NCBI GenBank assembly: GCA_900102235.1
Contig: FMVL01000013.1
Span: 18,658 to 82,657, forward strand
Direction of reading: 5' to 3'
Length of the DNA: 64,000 nucleotides
DNA from: Lachnospiraceae bacterium XBB2008
GTDB lineage: Bacteria; Bacillota; Clostridia; Lachnospirales; Lachnospiraceae
In this document: positions 47,901-57,378 of the stretch, one piece after another
How positions within the stretch are numbered: position 1 is the first letter of the stretch
Layout of the letters: every line of letters starts with the position of its first letter
Notes under the pieces: generated by a model
What the model saw: the letters and a program-made list of their open reading frames with translations, nothing else
Databases searched by the model: none
What the model was told of the DNA's origin: nothing
Made by a program: the position numbers and the translations under genes

Positions 47901-48086
47901 TTGTTTGAGAATGATATACGAGAGCACAATTCCAACTTTGATGACAGTAAAGAGGTCGATGAGCAGGTTGCTGAGGAAGCCAGGATTCTATATGTTGCAT
48001 TAACTAGAACTATAAGAAATTGCATATGGATTCAAAATTTAGATAGTAATCCATATATTAGTTGGTCTACGTTGATGGAGGGTTAA
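44976..48086 (+). CDS. NERD-nuclease/UvrD-family helicase fusion (AddA-like)
   Basis: The 1036-residue protein begins with a NERD-type nuclease domain (WKGEGLLWDSL, YDFCVMVENLGILVIEVKGW, with D and E-x-K). It continues as a UvrD/RecB superfamily I helicase: Walker A A341-G-A-G-T-G-K-T348, LFIDEFQDTDDVQ (motif II), VVGDLKQSIYRFRG (motif III), TTVHKSKGLEYGTVILPYTY (motif V) and ARILYVALTRT (motif VI). TTGAGGAAAAC precedes the ATG. It is the first gene of the large operon, followed after one base by the AddB-like gene. Likely DNA end processing in defence. Confidence 0.86.
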   Translation: MAKMIDKKPSWKGEGLLWDSLNYNLPSDNVVYNQREINGREYDFCVMVENLGILVIEVKGWDPDKVTVNGVDNIEVEGYDEPQASPKKQARAYRFAILNKISAKYNVSPLVLDMVCYPFITEEQYKTINLNIVSEPEYTLFKEDIENGEKLNAKIQGIFNLNKFIPHFEFTYDLMLRIRRSLEPSLKEVHTSVVAHPYSKLRAFPEEVSHDFAKLIVEEYFDGIKQVIFVSSKKDYDLILSLLNSGLKEHNIDFVNNEVRVGYEKGIATNNSGDSLSVFNFSIYIVPSLASIFLQNVEVIEGKTDEDTCKGLSELSLITPFNLQQYEIEHATTEQDILVDAGAGTGKTFSMVSRVAFLCNRASDAISNLSDEIAMVTFTNDAAINMKKRLKQMFINYFVLTGRERFLKYVEDVDRSSISTIHKFAIGIMRGESLYTGVGTNFRISSDEYERGKAYDIFLGEFLDEMESDNSNFVNELPVPIYELKKKLMSIANKLLDKSINFESIKPADMGVVVDNNIPYFNDLLTKVVFPAEATYLEAMKHSNSIDLKDCLVELGRILSNGCESIEDLRIKYLFIDEFQDTDDVQIEIFRKLQKCINADCKMFVVGDLKQSIYRFRGAKMNAFQRLQNGRESDWAHFKLNRNYRTDRRLLDIFAGIFRNMGSSGVLPYNEKIDQLKSDVITDANVNELYVTLPCHGKDTEQILELLIETITAEKNRIEETIKENNLSREERTIAVLVRSNWQVESVVKAAEKKGINVEVSSGGDLYQLPSTLDLYKLLLAITHNTSPVYLVNFIESNYTNLKLNYQALRCLSEEEKLDEITKVLDQFFEKRMGKNWSSILDGIYSQPVLFALKQLFDELQPWQNYSVVPDRQRLYIANYEYLLEQMIKYSRIDALTLNQIIQFLSINILTGQQQLSRTTDTEDDGVHVICTTVHKSKGLEYGTVILPYTYEDISDTKKVKLEASFNDDKLAYTVLFENDIREHNSNFDDSKEVDEQVAEEARILYVALTRTIRNCIWIQNLDSNPYISWSTLMEG

Positions 48087-48087
48087 G

Positions 48088-50751
48088 ATGTCTATCGTTA
48101 TATATTCGTACCATAATCCATATGAACTAAAGAAATCGGTTGAACTGTGGAATGAAATTTCATCATGTCCGTATTTTTGTGTATCACAGACACTTGTTAA
48201 TGGATTGAGGGCCATCTATGGTGGTGATTTCCAAATTGGAAGAGTTACTACAGTAAAGAATTTAACGGACTCTTTATATAAATCCTGGGTAAGTACATCT
48301 TGCGCTGTAAAGCAACATGCCGATATTGACAATCTAATAGTTGGGGCTGGGGAGGAATCTGGATTAAACAACAATGAGATCGAGAATATAAAAAAATCGT
48401 TTTTGTTCAATAGAGATGAGGTTTTCACTAGCATTCGCACAATGTTTGAATTGCGGATGAATCCTGATCATATTGTCGAGAAGTATCTAACTCCAGAGCA
48501 GAAGTTTATAGTTTCAGTCTATAAGAGAATTATTGCTTCCGATAAGATTAAAGATTTTTCCTTAGAGGAGTTATTTGATGAGAATGAAATAGACGACGCA
48601 ATTTACTCGGCTATGAATACAGCAAAGGAGAATGCTGCGGTTGAGGAATCATTATCTGTGGAAAACATGGATAGAATAGTTATTCATGGAGTACATCAGT
48701 TTTCTCCGCTTATGCTCCGTGCAATTGAAGAGATTGGGAGATATAAAAAGGTTATTTTGTTGTTCAATTATCAAGATCAGTTCAAGACAGTATATCAGAC
48801 ATGGATTGATATTTATTCCGCTTTTGATTGCAAAATGATTGATTTTAAAGGGGACGAATATCATCCGGTAGATTCCTCAAAAAAGTATTATGAGGGCAAT
48901 TTATTGGCTCAGAATATGGGAATGCTTTTGAACGGAAGAAAATCTGATATTACAGTCAAAAAACCATATAGATTAATAGAGTTTGATAATATGACAGAAT
49001 TTGCAGGATATGTGGCGAAAGTTTTTGAAGACGCTGAAAAAGCAAACCCTGATCATCCTATGAGCTCTATGAGAGAACAGATCTATGCAGCAGATAGCTC
49101 GGCCAACGATATACTGAAAATATATTTCCCAGAGCAGTTTGGAGAAAGGCAGTTTTTGAACTATCCGTTAGGACATTTCTTTGTTGCGGTGGCAAATATG
49201 TGGGATCCGGAAACAAATGGGATAGTTATATCTGACATTAACGACATCCGAGAGTGTCTTAGTGCAGGGATCCTATCAGAGAAACAACCAGGCAGTCTTA
49301 TTTCGACATTTGGGAAAATGGAGTCGCTTTTTGAAGGCGCTCTTTCCACGGACGAAATGCTTGCAAGAATAAAGAAAGTTAAAAAGAACAAGAAATTTAT
49401 ATCGGATGAAAAACGGTTGGGATATGTTGGGCACATATCGTATTATTCGATTGATATAGATGAAATCAAGGAACTAGAAAATGCCTTGAATGATTTAGAA
49501 GAATTGGCATCTTTTTTCTATGAGGATTTCGAGAAAAGACCCAACAATTTTAAAGAGTTTTATAAGAAACTCAAAAAGTATTTACAGGAGGAAATAATTG
49601 AAGAACGAGAATTGAGCGAAGATTTTACAGATATAATCAATAGGGTTTTGGCTAGATTAGATGAAGTGGATGGAATAGATGCTTCTGCATCATTTGAGTG
49701 TCTTAAATCAACTATGTCTTTGTATTTAGTTCAAGAAACCAAACCTGGGAAATCGGCAAATTGGATAGTTCGAGACTTTGAACAGATTGATGGTGACGTA
49801 CTTAGGACATCAAAAGAAAAAGGGAAAAGTGTTCTCCATTTTGCATGCCTGACAGATGAGGATATTGATTCTGTTAAGAAAAGAGAGTTTACATGGCCAC
49901 TAACGAGTGATTTCTTTGAAGTGGCTCAGAATCCAGTAGATTGGAAATACCAAGTCTATGTAAAAGCTAAGAAGGAATATAAAAACTTTAAGAGATATGC
50001 TTTGATCTATGGGTTGGAGTTCAATAGGGGTGATTATATCCTGAGCTATGTTAAGAGGGATGGGGATTTTGAAAGAGAACCATATTATTTATTGAAAATA
50101 CTTGGAATCGAGAAAGAAAGAAATATAGACCGTAGACTTAATAAAAAACACGAGGATGTATCGAACATTAGGTTTACTAAGATTGGATCGGGGCAATATT
50201 CACAATATGATTATTACAGATATAGGATTTGCAAAAAAAGATTTCTTTTGGAGTCTTTGATTGAAGGAAATACTATATATAAGGATGATTTTCTGTTGAG
50301 TAAATATCTTGAAGTATGGGTGGAAAATGAAGTTAAGGAAAGCATGCAGGGGCTTCCGAGCAGTGAGTTGATTCTGATTGAGAGATTGAATGAAACCTAT
50401 GACGAATTAAAGAAGTATTTCCCATACACACTAAATGTAAATCGGATAGACATTATAAATAATGTTCGAAATAGAATTAGTGGAGCTAAGTCATTTCCTG
50501 TCTTATCGGATGAAGATAGAAAATTCATGATGATTAGGGAACTTTTTATATATAAGCAGTTGAAGAACCCCAAGAAATTTAACATGGATGTGCTAAAGGA
50601 TAAGTTTATTGATTTATCGCCAAATAAGATCGCGGAGGAGCTGTCAAATGATAATCTCGAAGTGATGAGATATAAGAGTGAAACAGATATTTGGTGCAAG
50701 TATTGCACAAACAGAGAAATATGTGTGGCATATTATGCTCATGTTGAGTAG
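48088..50751 (+). CDS. AddB-like protein with Fe-S cysteines but no visible nuclease motif
   Basis: The 887-residue protein pairs with the upstream helicase as AddB pairs with AddA. Its C terminus has a Cys at 715 (RICKKRF) and C870-x2-C873-x5-C879, the four-Cys iron-sulfur pattern of AddB and Cas4. The usual nuclease residues (GxxDRxD and DYKT-like) between them are not apparent, and the region is short, so the nuclease is probably lost while the Fe-S fold is kept. The N-terminal 300 residues look like an inactive helicase-like part. GAGGGTTAAG precedes the ATG. Confidence 0.65.
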   Translation: MSIVIYSYHNPYELKKSVELWNEISSCPYFCVSQTLVNGLRAIYGGDFQIGRVTTVKNLTDSLYKSWVSTSCAVKQHADIDNLIVGAGEESGLNNNEIENIKKSFLFNRDEVFTSIRTMFELRMNPDHIVEKYLTPEQKFIVSVYKRIIASDKIKDFSLEELFDENEIDDAIYSAMNTAKENAAVEESLSVENMDRIVIHGVHQFSPLMLRAIEEIGRYKKVILLFNYQDQFKTVYQTWIDIYSAFDCKMIDFKGDEYHPVDSSKKYYEGNLLAQNMGMLLNGRKSDITVKKPYRLIEFDNMTEFAGYVAKVFEDAEKANPDHPMSSMREQIYAADSSANDILKIYFPEQFGERQFLNYPLGHFFVAVANMWDPETNGIVISDINDIRECLSAGILSEKQPGSLISTFGKMESLFEGALSTDEMLARIKKVKKNKKFISDEKRLGYVGHISYYSIDIDEIKELENALNDLEELASFFYEDFEKRPNNFKEFYKKLKKYLQEEIIEERELSEDFTDIINRVLARLDEVDGIDASASFECLKSTMSLYLVQETKPGKSANWIVRDFEQIDGDVLRTSKEKGKSVLHFACLTDEDIDSVKKREFTWPLTSDFFEVAQNPVDWKYQVYVKAKKEYKNFKRYALIYGLEFNRGDYILSYVKRDGDFEREPYYLLKILGIEKERNIDRRLNKKHEDVSNIRFTKIGSGQYSQYDYYRYRICKKRFLLESLIEGNTIYKDDFLLSKYLEVWVENEVKESMQGLPSSELILIERLNETYDELKKYFPYTLNVNRIDIINNVRNRISGAKSFPVLSDEDRKFMMIRELFIYKQLKNPKKFNMDVLKDKFIDLSPNKIAEELSNDNLEVMRYKSETDIWCKYCTNREICVAYYAHVE

Positions 50752-50766
50752 TTACTGGAGGCTTCT

Positions 50767-53700
50767 ATGTTAGGTGAGAAAATGTATGTGAGATGCCCCG
50801 CAGATAACGAAAATATGGCCGAGCCGAGAGTGTTTGTTTGCGGACAAATAGTGAGTGTAGATGAATTCAAGAAAACGGTGGAAGTGAAAATAAATGATCC
50901 GTTTAAAAATCTTGTGTTTTTTGAAGACTTACCTAGAGGGACAGTAGAATACCCCACAAGTGTTGTTGATAGATGCAGTCTATTTATCGGCTCTTTAGTT
51001 GTTTATAAAAGTCAGGTGCATAAAATCCTTTCATGTCAAAAACAGAGGGATGAGTACTATTACTATTATTTACAAAATCAGGGCGATAGGTCTGTTAATA
51101 AAGTATGTGAAAAAAACATTATTGCAAGTTTTAACAATGGACAGATTGATTCCTCGATTCAACTAAAAAGATATGAATTTCAAAATCCTTGTTGGTTTCT
51201 GGGGAGAGCAGTTGTTTCTAAAAGTATGAACGTGTTGGACAACTCTATATATGGATTTAAGGAACTTGCAGGGTCTAAGATTTATTTGATGCCCCATCAG
51301 GTTAATAGTATTATGCGTTGCCTTCAGGAGAATCCTTGCAGATATATGCTTGCAGATGAAGTCGGCATGGGAAAGACTGTTGAGGCAATTTCAGTTTATA
51401 AGATTTTTACACTTAACGAGAGCAATACAAAATCACTCATTATTGTTCCGGAGGCGTTGAAGGCTCAATGGACCTCTGAACTATTACTGAAATTCAATAT
51501 TCCGATTGGCATTTCAGCGAATAATAATTCATTGATAGTTAAAACAATCGAGGAATTAGAGCAAGAAGAACTTACCCAGAAGTGGGATTTTTTGATAATT
51601 GATGAGGTTCATAGATACATTTTTAATCCTAATGATTATCAGATTGTACATAAGCTGAGTCAGAAAGCTCGCAATGTACTTATATTAAGTGCAACGCCGG
51701 TTCAGCAGAAGAAGGAAGAATATTTAAACCTTCTCAGACTATTAATGCCGCAAAAATATGATCAGTTTAGCTCCGACAGATTCGAAGACTTAATAAATAA
51801 GCAAGGGAAAATAATACAGAAGACAGCGCTAATTCTTGATGATTTAGGAGATTTTGAGGATGAAATTGAAAGCGCTCTAGAAAATATGGATTCGCATGAA
51901 TCTGAGGAGTGCCAAGAATTGTATGAAGAGATACATGATGATTTGGAGGAAATCTGTGAAGAACTTGATGATAAGAAGCTGAAGGAACTATTGGACAAGA
52001 TCAGCATAGATTCGAGTGATCTAGGGGTTTATGACATCAAAGTAATAATATCTTATATCTGTGGAAACTATCAGATCGAGAGCAATATTATTAGAAACCG
52101 GAGAAAAATATTAGAGTCTGACGATGAGGAAGAGAAGCTTGTAGCTTCAAGAGATCTTCTGGAACTCACGTATAATCCTGATAATGACCGAAATGTATAT
52201 GAATATCTTAGCTATGAAGAATTGTCTAATTGGGCGATACATGGCATTGAAGCCGGTTCACTAGAGATAGAAAAGGATATAAAGCCACTATTATCCTCAT
52301 TCTTTAGTTCACCATGGGCCTTTGGCAAAGAATTAGATAAGTACGATTTAGATGAGGTAAAAGAGAATGTAGAAAGGTGGGCGGAAAACGAACAGTACAA
52401 TATTGATCATATAGAAGATATTTTAAATGATCCAGATAGTTATAGCGAGAGCTTTGCCTCCAGGCTTGTTGTAGTAATCAATGCGCTTTTTGATGAGTTT
52501 TATGACAAGAAAGTAGTTCTGTTTACCAATTACATTGCAACATTTGAGGCATATAAAAAGGCGTTAATTAATTCATTTCCAGAAGAAGAGATCAGCTTTT
52601 TTGGCGCGAATATGCCTACGGATGAAATCGAATTAAATGCTTACAGATTTCAGAATCAAAAAGATTGCCGCATTATTTTGTGTGATTACACAGGAGGAGA
52701 GGGACGCAACTTCCAATGCGCTGATTACGTGCTTCATATTGATCTTCCATGGGATGCTAGTGCCATTGAACAAAGAATAGGAAGATTAGACCGTCTAGAA
52801 CGCGATATGTCAAGACCTGTTGTCTATTCGGTTGTTGTTCATACAGAAAAAACTTTTGAGGATGCGCTGTTTAATTTCTTTAAAGAAGGTCTGCATATTT
52901 TTAACCAGTCATTGAGTGGCATGGAAATAATAATGAAAGACATAAATGATGAGATTATATCAGCTATAAAGGATGATTTTAAGTATGGGCTATTTGAAAA
53001 AATACCGGCCATAGTTGAACTCGCCAATAAGATGCGAGATGAGATTCGCAAGGAGCAGAATTTTGATGCGGCGGGATTTATTTACAGGCCAATGTATTCC
53101 GAACTGAGAAGACTTATAGATTACTATACACGTAATGAAAACGAATTGTTTTCTGTAACTATGTCTAATTGGGCCAGCCTTGCAGGATTTCGTGGAAGTA
53201 TGAAGAAAACAGGAGAAATCACTTATTCTGCATCTTCTTTTTCTCCTAGATCTGCTATCAATTCTCAATTAATTCCGCCCAGATGGAATGACTATTTAAG
53301 TACCGAACAAAATAGGTTTCTCGTTAGTGTTCAAGAGGCCTATGATAAGAAAATGGCGAGGAAAACTCAAGACCGTTCTATAAGAGGAACTTTTTCGAGA
53401 AAGCTTGCGATAGAGAATGATTATTTACACTTCTTTGCACCTGGAGATGAGGTCTTTGATTGCATAGTGGATAATGCTATTAATTCATGCAAGGGCTGTT
53501 CGAGTGCGTTTGCCGTTAAATGCGGTAGAACATGGACAGGGTTGATTTACACATGGTCTATTGAGCCAAACACTGTATATTTGCTGGATAATGGTGTGTC
53601 AATGTATTCGATGAGTCCATATCGAAATTATTTATTGTCCGACCAGGTAATATCCCCTATTTCGATTATGAATGATGATGGCTTAAGTGACGAAGAGATT

Positions 53701-54120
53701 ATAAGGGAGTATTCGGCAATTATCAATAGAGGCTTCGTTCAGTCCAAAACGGTTCATCTTGGGAAAAGGAGCAGGGAGGCCGGGTTTTTAAAGGATGTTT
53801 TCGAAGGAAGGAATATTGATTGGTTTAGAAATCAGTTTGGTGGAGAAAAATGGCGTGAATTGATTTCGACTTCTAGAAAGGACTCACATGACAGAGCGCT
53901 GGAGATTTTTAAACGAAAATCAAATATAAAAGGCGCTCGCGAAGAAATGGAAAGATTACTTTCTGCCAGAGTAGCAAACAATGATTATTATGATTTGGAT
54001 GATGCAGGAATTGAAGAATTGAAAAGAACACAAGAAATAATAATGGAAGCAATTAGGCACCCCAAAATACGCTTAGAATCAGCGGCTTTTATCATGATGA
54101 TAGGTGATAAAAATGAGTAA
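50767..54120 (+). CDS. dpdE-like: SNF2-family helicase, DpdE-like
   Basis: The product of 1117 residues is a SNF2-type translocase: motif I D197-E-V-G-M-G-K-T204, motif II D279-E-V-H282, ILSATPVQQKKEEYLNLLRL (motif III), then an extended insert and the second lobe with GRNFQCADYVLHIDLPWDAS and EQRIGRLDR (motif VI). It resembles DpdE of the 7-deazaguanine DNA modification clusters and, less closely, DISARM DrmD. It likely moves along DNA to find unmodified sites. ACTGGAGGCTTCT precedes the ATG. The next gene overlaps its end. Confidence 0.72.
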   Translation: MLGEKMYVRCPADNENMAEPRVFVCGQIVSVDEFKKTVEVKINDPFKNLVFFEDLPRGTVEYPTSVVDRCSLFIGSLVVYKSQVHKILSCQKQRDEYYYYYLQNQGDRSVNKVCEKNIIASFNNGQIDSSIQLKRYEFQNPCWFLGRAVVSKSMNVLDNSIYGFKELAGSKIYLMPHQVNSIMRCLQENPCRYMLADEVGMGKTVEAISVYKIFTLNESNTKSLIIVPEALKAQWTSELLLKFNIPIGISANNNSLIVKTIEELEQEELTQKWDFLIIDEVHRYIFNPNDYQIVHKLSQKARNVLILSATPVQQKKEEYLNLLRLLMPQKYDQFSSDRFEDLINKQGKIIQKTALILDDLGDFEDEIESALENMDSHESEECQELYEEIHDDLEEICEELDDKKLKELLDKISIDSSDLGVYDIKVIISYICGNYQIESNIIRNRRKILESDDEEEKLVASRDLLELTYNPDNDRNVYEYLSYEELSNWAIHGIEAGSLEIEKDIKPLLSSFFSSPWAFGKELDKYDLDEVKENVERWAENEQYNIDHIEDILNDPDSYSESFASRLVVVINALFDEFYDKKVVLFTNYIATFEAYKKALINSFPEEEISFFGANMPTDEIELNAYRFQNQKDCRIILCDYTGGEGRNFQCADYVLHIDLPWDASAIEQRIGRLDRLERDMSRPVVYSVVVHTEKTFEDALFNFFKEGLHIFNQSLSGMEIIMKDINDEIISAIKDDFKYGLFEKIPAIVELANKMRDEIRKEQNFDAAGFIYRPMYSELRRLIDYYTRNENELFSVTMSNWASLAGFRGSMKKTGEITYSASSFSPRSAINSQLIPPRWNDYLSTEQNRFLVSVQEAYDKKMARKTQDRSIRGTFSRKLAIENDYLHFFAPGDEVFDCIVDNAINSCKGCSSAFAVKCGRTWTGLIYTWSIEPNTVYLLDNGVSMYSMSPYRNYLLSDQVISPISIMNDDGLSDEEIIREYSAIINRGFVQSKTVHLGKRSREAGFLKDVFEGRNIDWFRNQFGGEKWRELISTSRKDSHDRALEIFKRKSNIKGAREEMERLLSARVANNDYYDLDDAGIEELKRTQEIIMEAIRHPKIRLESAAFIMMIGDKNE

Positions 54121-56572
54121 AAAGCAATTAGTTGATTATGCTATCAGGATTTTGAACGGAGAAGACATAGGGATTATAGAATATGCTGCAACTGATTCTG
54201 TTGATGATTTTAGATACAAGACAGTAAAGCGTCTGATTCGAGCGCACGAATTATTTCGGAATAATTCTGATTATATTGGGGATTTTTTAATCGCTTTTAG
54301 GGACTATATGATTACATTTGATATGCCCGCAGCATATCATCTTAAAGCTCTTAAGGATATTGAAAACTATGGGATGTCGTATGATGTGGAAGAGGAGAGT
54401 TTTTTCGCAACACTCCAGGCACCTAAATATGTGAATGATTCGTTTGTTAATGATGCATTTATTAAGAAAGAATCTAAAAAAAATAAAACTGTAGAAGGAT
54501 TACTGACTGATCCGATGATTTATGAATTGACCGGATATACTCATTTTAAATCTATGGATCAGAAATTGGCTGTATATGGAGCTCTTAATACTCCGAACGG
54601 ATATACAACCCTCGTTTCTTTGCCTACGGGGGGCGGAAAAAGTTTGGTAACACAAACAATTTCATATCAAAAGGATGGCTTAACAATAGTAATTGTTCCC
54701 ACAGTCTCTCTTGCCATTGATCAGGAAAGAGTAACTAAAACTGTAATAAAGAATCGTGATAATGAAAACGAAATATTCTGTTATTCAAGCGGGGTGAGTG
54801 CTGGGCCAATCATTAAAGCAATTAATGATAAAAAGGCCAAAATTCTATTTATATCTCCAGAGGCAATTCTTGAAAACCCTGGATTTGCAGAAGCTATAAA
54901 GGATGCAAATAAGGGAAGATATTTGAAAAATGTAGTGATAGATGAAGCGCATATAGTTGTGGATTGGGGGGCTTCATTTAGAGTAGATTATCAGTTTTTA
55001 GAGGCATGGAGAAATATGCTTTTGATGACTAATCCAGGTCTCAGAACAGTATTATTATCTGCAACGTTTGAAGATAAGTGTGTTGATATATTGAAGAATT
55101 TGTTTGAAATTGATGGGAAGTGGGTGGAGATAAGGTGTGATGCTTTGAGACATGAACCAAGATTTTGTGTTGACAGAGCAAAAGATTATGAAGAGAAACA
55201 AAAGCATATTCTTGAATTGATAAGAAAACTTCCGCATCCGATGATCGTTTATGTATCAAGACCGGCAGAAGCAGAACAGATTAAAAAAATGTTATCAAAT
55301 AACGGTATAAGAAATGCTCGCACATTTACAGGTTTAACCGGAAGTGCTCAAAGGAGACAGTTGATCGATGAGTGGGTGGATGATCAGTTTGAAATCATGA
55401 TAGCTACATCAGCTTTTGGCGTGGGAGTTGATAAGCCGGATGTTAGAACTGTCCTTCACACTTATATTCCTCAGAATGCAAATACTTATTACCAAGAGCT
55501 AGGAAGAGGAGGGCGAGATAGACTCCCCTGTCTTAGTGTAGTGTGCTTGCAGCCTGAAGATACTACCATTGGACGAGATAGGATAAATAAACGAGTATTA
55601 ACATCTAAAAAAATAGTGGATAGATGGGATAGTCTGTATAATAACGATTTGTCCAAACGCGTCTCAAATAATCGAGTGTTTATTGATACTACAATTAAAC
55701 CGAATTATTCGGGCGCGGATGAATTTGATGATTCGCCAACAAGTGATGCAGATATGAACTGGAACATTTATGTCTTGCTGTTCTTGCGTAGGTATAATCT
55801 CATACGAATCATGGAAGTGAAAATAGAAAATGGCCATTATATGATTCTAATAGAGATTAAAGACGAGCGGCTATTATCAATCGACGATACATTAAGAGCT
55901 CATATCGACGAACTTAGAGGGCAAGAGTGGAATTATTACAGTTCTTCGTATAATCGAATATCCGAATCATTAAGGAAAAATTCCATACGGTGTATTTCTG
56001 AATTGTTTTATGATACGTATTCTAGAGTATATGAGTATTGTGCAGGCTGTAATAACCATAATTATCCGATAGTAGGAGACTCACATAAATTTCCATTAAA
56101 GAAAAGGGTGACTGAACCGTTGAGGACATTTTCGGAAGAGCAATTACGCCCCTTTGGAGATTCGACTGAGTTGGCCGTGAGCGTGACTGATAATAGCATT
56201 GTTGATGTTGTTAATCGACTTGCTGGAAAAGGATTGTCTACGATAGTTATTCCTGACAATTATGAAGACAGTATGGAATTGCTACAAATTGGAGTAAAGA
56301 GAAATCTATTAATTATTTCATTTAGCGATATGTTTAATCTCCAAAAGTGTAATGCTTACTACTACACGAGTGGGTTGATTTGCGTTGTGTATTCTGATAA
56401 TGAAAATGATATCGGATCACAGTATTTAGCTATAAAGAATAATGTGTGTGGGAAACCTTCAACCAGGGTTTTGCATATTATTAAACGAAATGTGTATATT
56501 AGTGAACTTGGAAAAAACATCCTAGAATTGATCGACGGTCCAAGCATTTTGACAAGTGCTTTATATGCATAG
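54113..56572 (+). CDS. dpdF-like: RecQ-like DEAH helicase, DpdF-like
   Basis: The 819-residue product has superfamily II motifs: LPTGGGKS (residues 170-177), D277-E-A-H280, LSATF, and the RecQ-like motif VI ELGRGGRDRLPCLS. A C-terminal part with EYCAGCNNHNYP follows. ATG at 54113 overlaps the stop of the SNF2 gene by eight bases, with AGGTGATAAA as binding site; GTG at 54104 is possible. Position after a DpdE-like gene and before DpdG/H-like genes fits DpdF of the dpd clusters. Confidence 0.72.
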   Translation: MSKKQLVDYAIRILNGEDIGIIEYAATDSVDDFRYKTVKRLIRAHELFRNNSDYIGDFLIAFRDYMITFDMPAAYHLKALKDIENYGMSYDVEEESFFATLQAPKYVNDSFVNDAFIKKESKKNKTVEGLLTDPMIYELTGYTHFKSMDQKLAVYGALNTPNGYTTLVSLPTGGGKSLVTQTISYQKDGLTIVIVPTVSLAIDQERVTKTVIKNRDNENEIFCYSSGVSAGPIIKAINDKKAKILFISPEAILENPGFAEAIKDANKGRYLKNVVIDEAHIVVDWGASFRVDYQFLEAWRNMLLMTNPGLRTVLLSATFEDKCVDILKNLFEIDGKWVEIRCDALRHEPRFCVDRAKDYEEKQKHILELIRKLPHPMIVYVSRPAEAEQIKKMLSNNGIRNARTFTGLTGSAQRRQLIDEWVDDQFEIMIATSAFGVGVDKPDVRTVLHTYIPQNANTYYQELGRGGRDRLPCLSVVCLQPEDTTIGRDRINKRVLTSKKIVDRWDSLYNNDLSKRVSNNRVFIDTTIKPNYSGADEFDDSPTSDADMNWNIYVLLFLRRYNLIRIMEVKIENGHYMILIEIKDERLLSIDDTLRAHIDELRGQEWNYYSSSYNRISESLRKNSIRCISELFYDTYSRVYEYCAGCNNHNYPIVGDSHKFPLKKRVTEPLRTFSEEQLRPFGDSTELAVSVTDNSIVDVVNRLAGKGLSTIVIPDNYEDSMELLQIGVKRNLLIISFSDMFNLQKCNAYYYTSGLICVVYSDNENDIGSQYLAIKNNVCGKPSTRVLHIIKRNVYISELGKNILELIDGPSILTSALYA

Positions 56573-56589
56573 AAAAGAGAGGAAAAGTT

Positions 56590-57363
56590 ATGTTTAAGGA
56601 CAAGATGGTCACACCTGCTATACCCGAGAGAGTATATACCTTGTGCAAAATCGTGGAAAAAGAACCATTGAGCTCATCTGAAATTAAAGAAAAAATGGAA
56701 CCGGAGTATTTAGCTAATGGAACTGTGTATTATAACGATTATAAAAATGCTGCAGAAGAATTGGGATTGATCACTATTTCAGATGACCTGATAAGCTTAG
56801 CAGTTTCTCCAAAAACGATAAAAACTATAGAAAACATGCGCGCTTTCATTAATTCGGAGTTGGAAAAGTTTAATAATGGTCAGTTCTATTTGGTTACAAA
56901 TGCATATTATGAAAAAGGAAGTGACATTCTAAAGGAAGATAAGAATATTGCCAATCTGGCGCCGATGTTCGCACAAATAACAGGAGTACAGGTAGATGCA
57001 GTAGCAATGCGTGCCTGGAGATTTTGGGCTGCGTTTCTTGGTTTTGGATACTTACAGGATATGTTTATAATTCCCAACGCAAATGTGTTTTTAAAGGATG
57101 TTATCCTTAGTTCAGGATTAGAAAAAGGAAAAATGTATTCGACAAGTGAGTTTGTTGAAGCAATTCTTCCTATGGCTAGTATTGTCATACCAGATCCAAA
57201 TAATAGAAAGTTTAATTATGGTGTATCGAATGGCTTAAGGACTCTTCAAGATGAAGGATTTATTAAGATGGAGCATATACTAGATCAAAAAGATATGTGG
57301 ACATTATATCCGCTGATCGCTTATTCGAATGATTCAACAATTACGAATATTAAAATAGTGTAG
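56590..57363 (+). CDS. dpdG-like: Winged-helix protein, DpdG-like
   Basis: The 257-residue product starts MVTPAIPERVYTLCKIVEKE followed by SSSEIKEKMEPEYLANGTVY, which looks like a winged helix. A second such domain (GLRTLQDEGFIKMEHILDQK) is near its C terminus. Between them is a mostly helical part (AWRFWAAFLGFGYLQDMFII). In the dpd clusters a protein of this size sits between DpdF and DpdH. Assignment rests on order and length. GAGGAAAAGTT precedes the ATG. Confidence 0.55.
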   Translation: MFKDKMVTPAIPERVYTLCKIVEKEPLSSSEIKEKMEPEYLANGTVYYNDYKNAAEELGLITISDDLISLAVSPKTIKTIENMRAFINSELEKFNNGQFYLVTNAYYEKGSDILKEDKNIANLAPMFAQITGVQVDAVAMRAWRFWAAFLGFGYLQDMFIIPNANVFLKDVILSSGLEKGKMYSTSEFVEAILPMASIVIPDPNNRKFNYGVSNGLRTLQDEGFIKMEHILDQKDMWTLYPLIAYSNDSTITNIKIV

Positions 57364-57378
57364 GAAGGAGCACACCAA

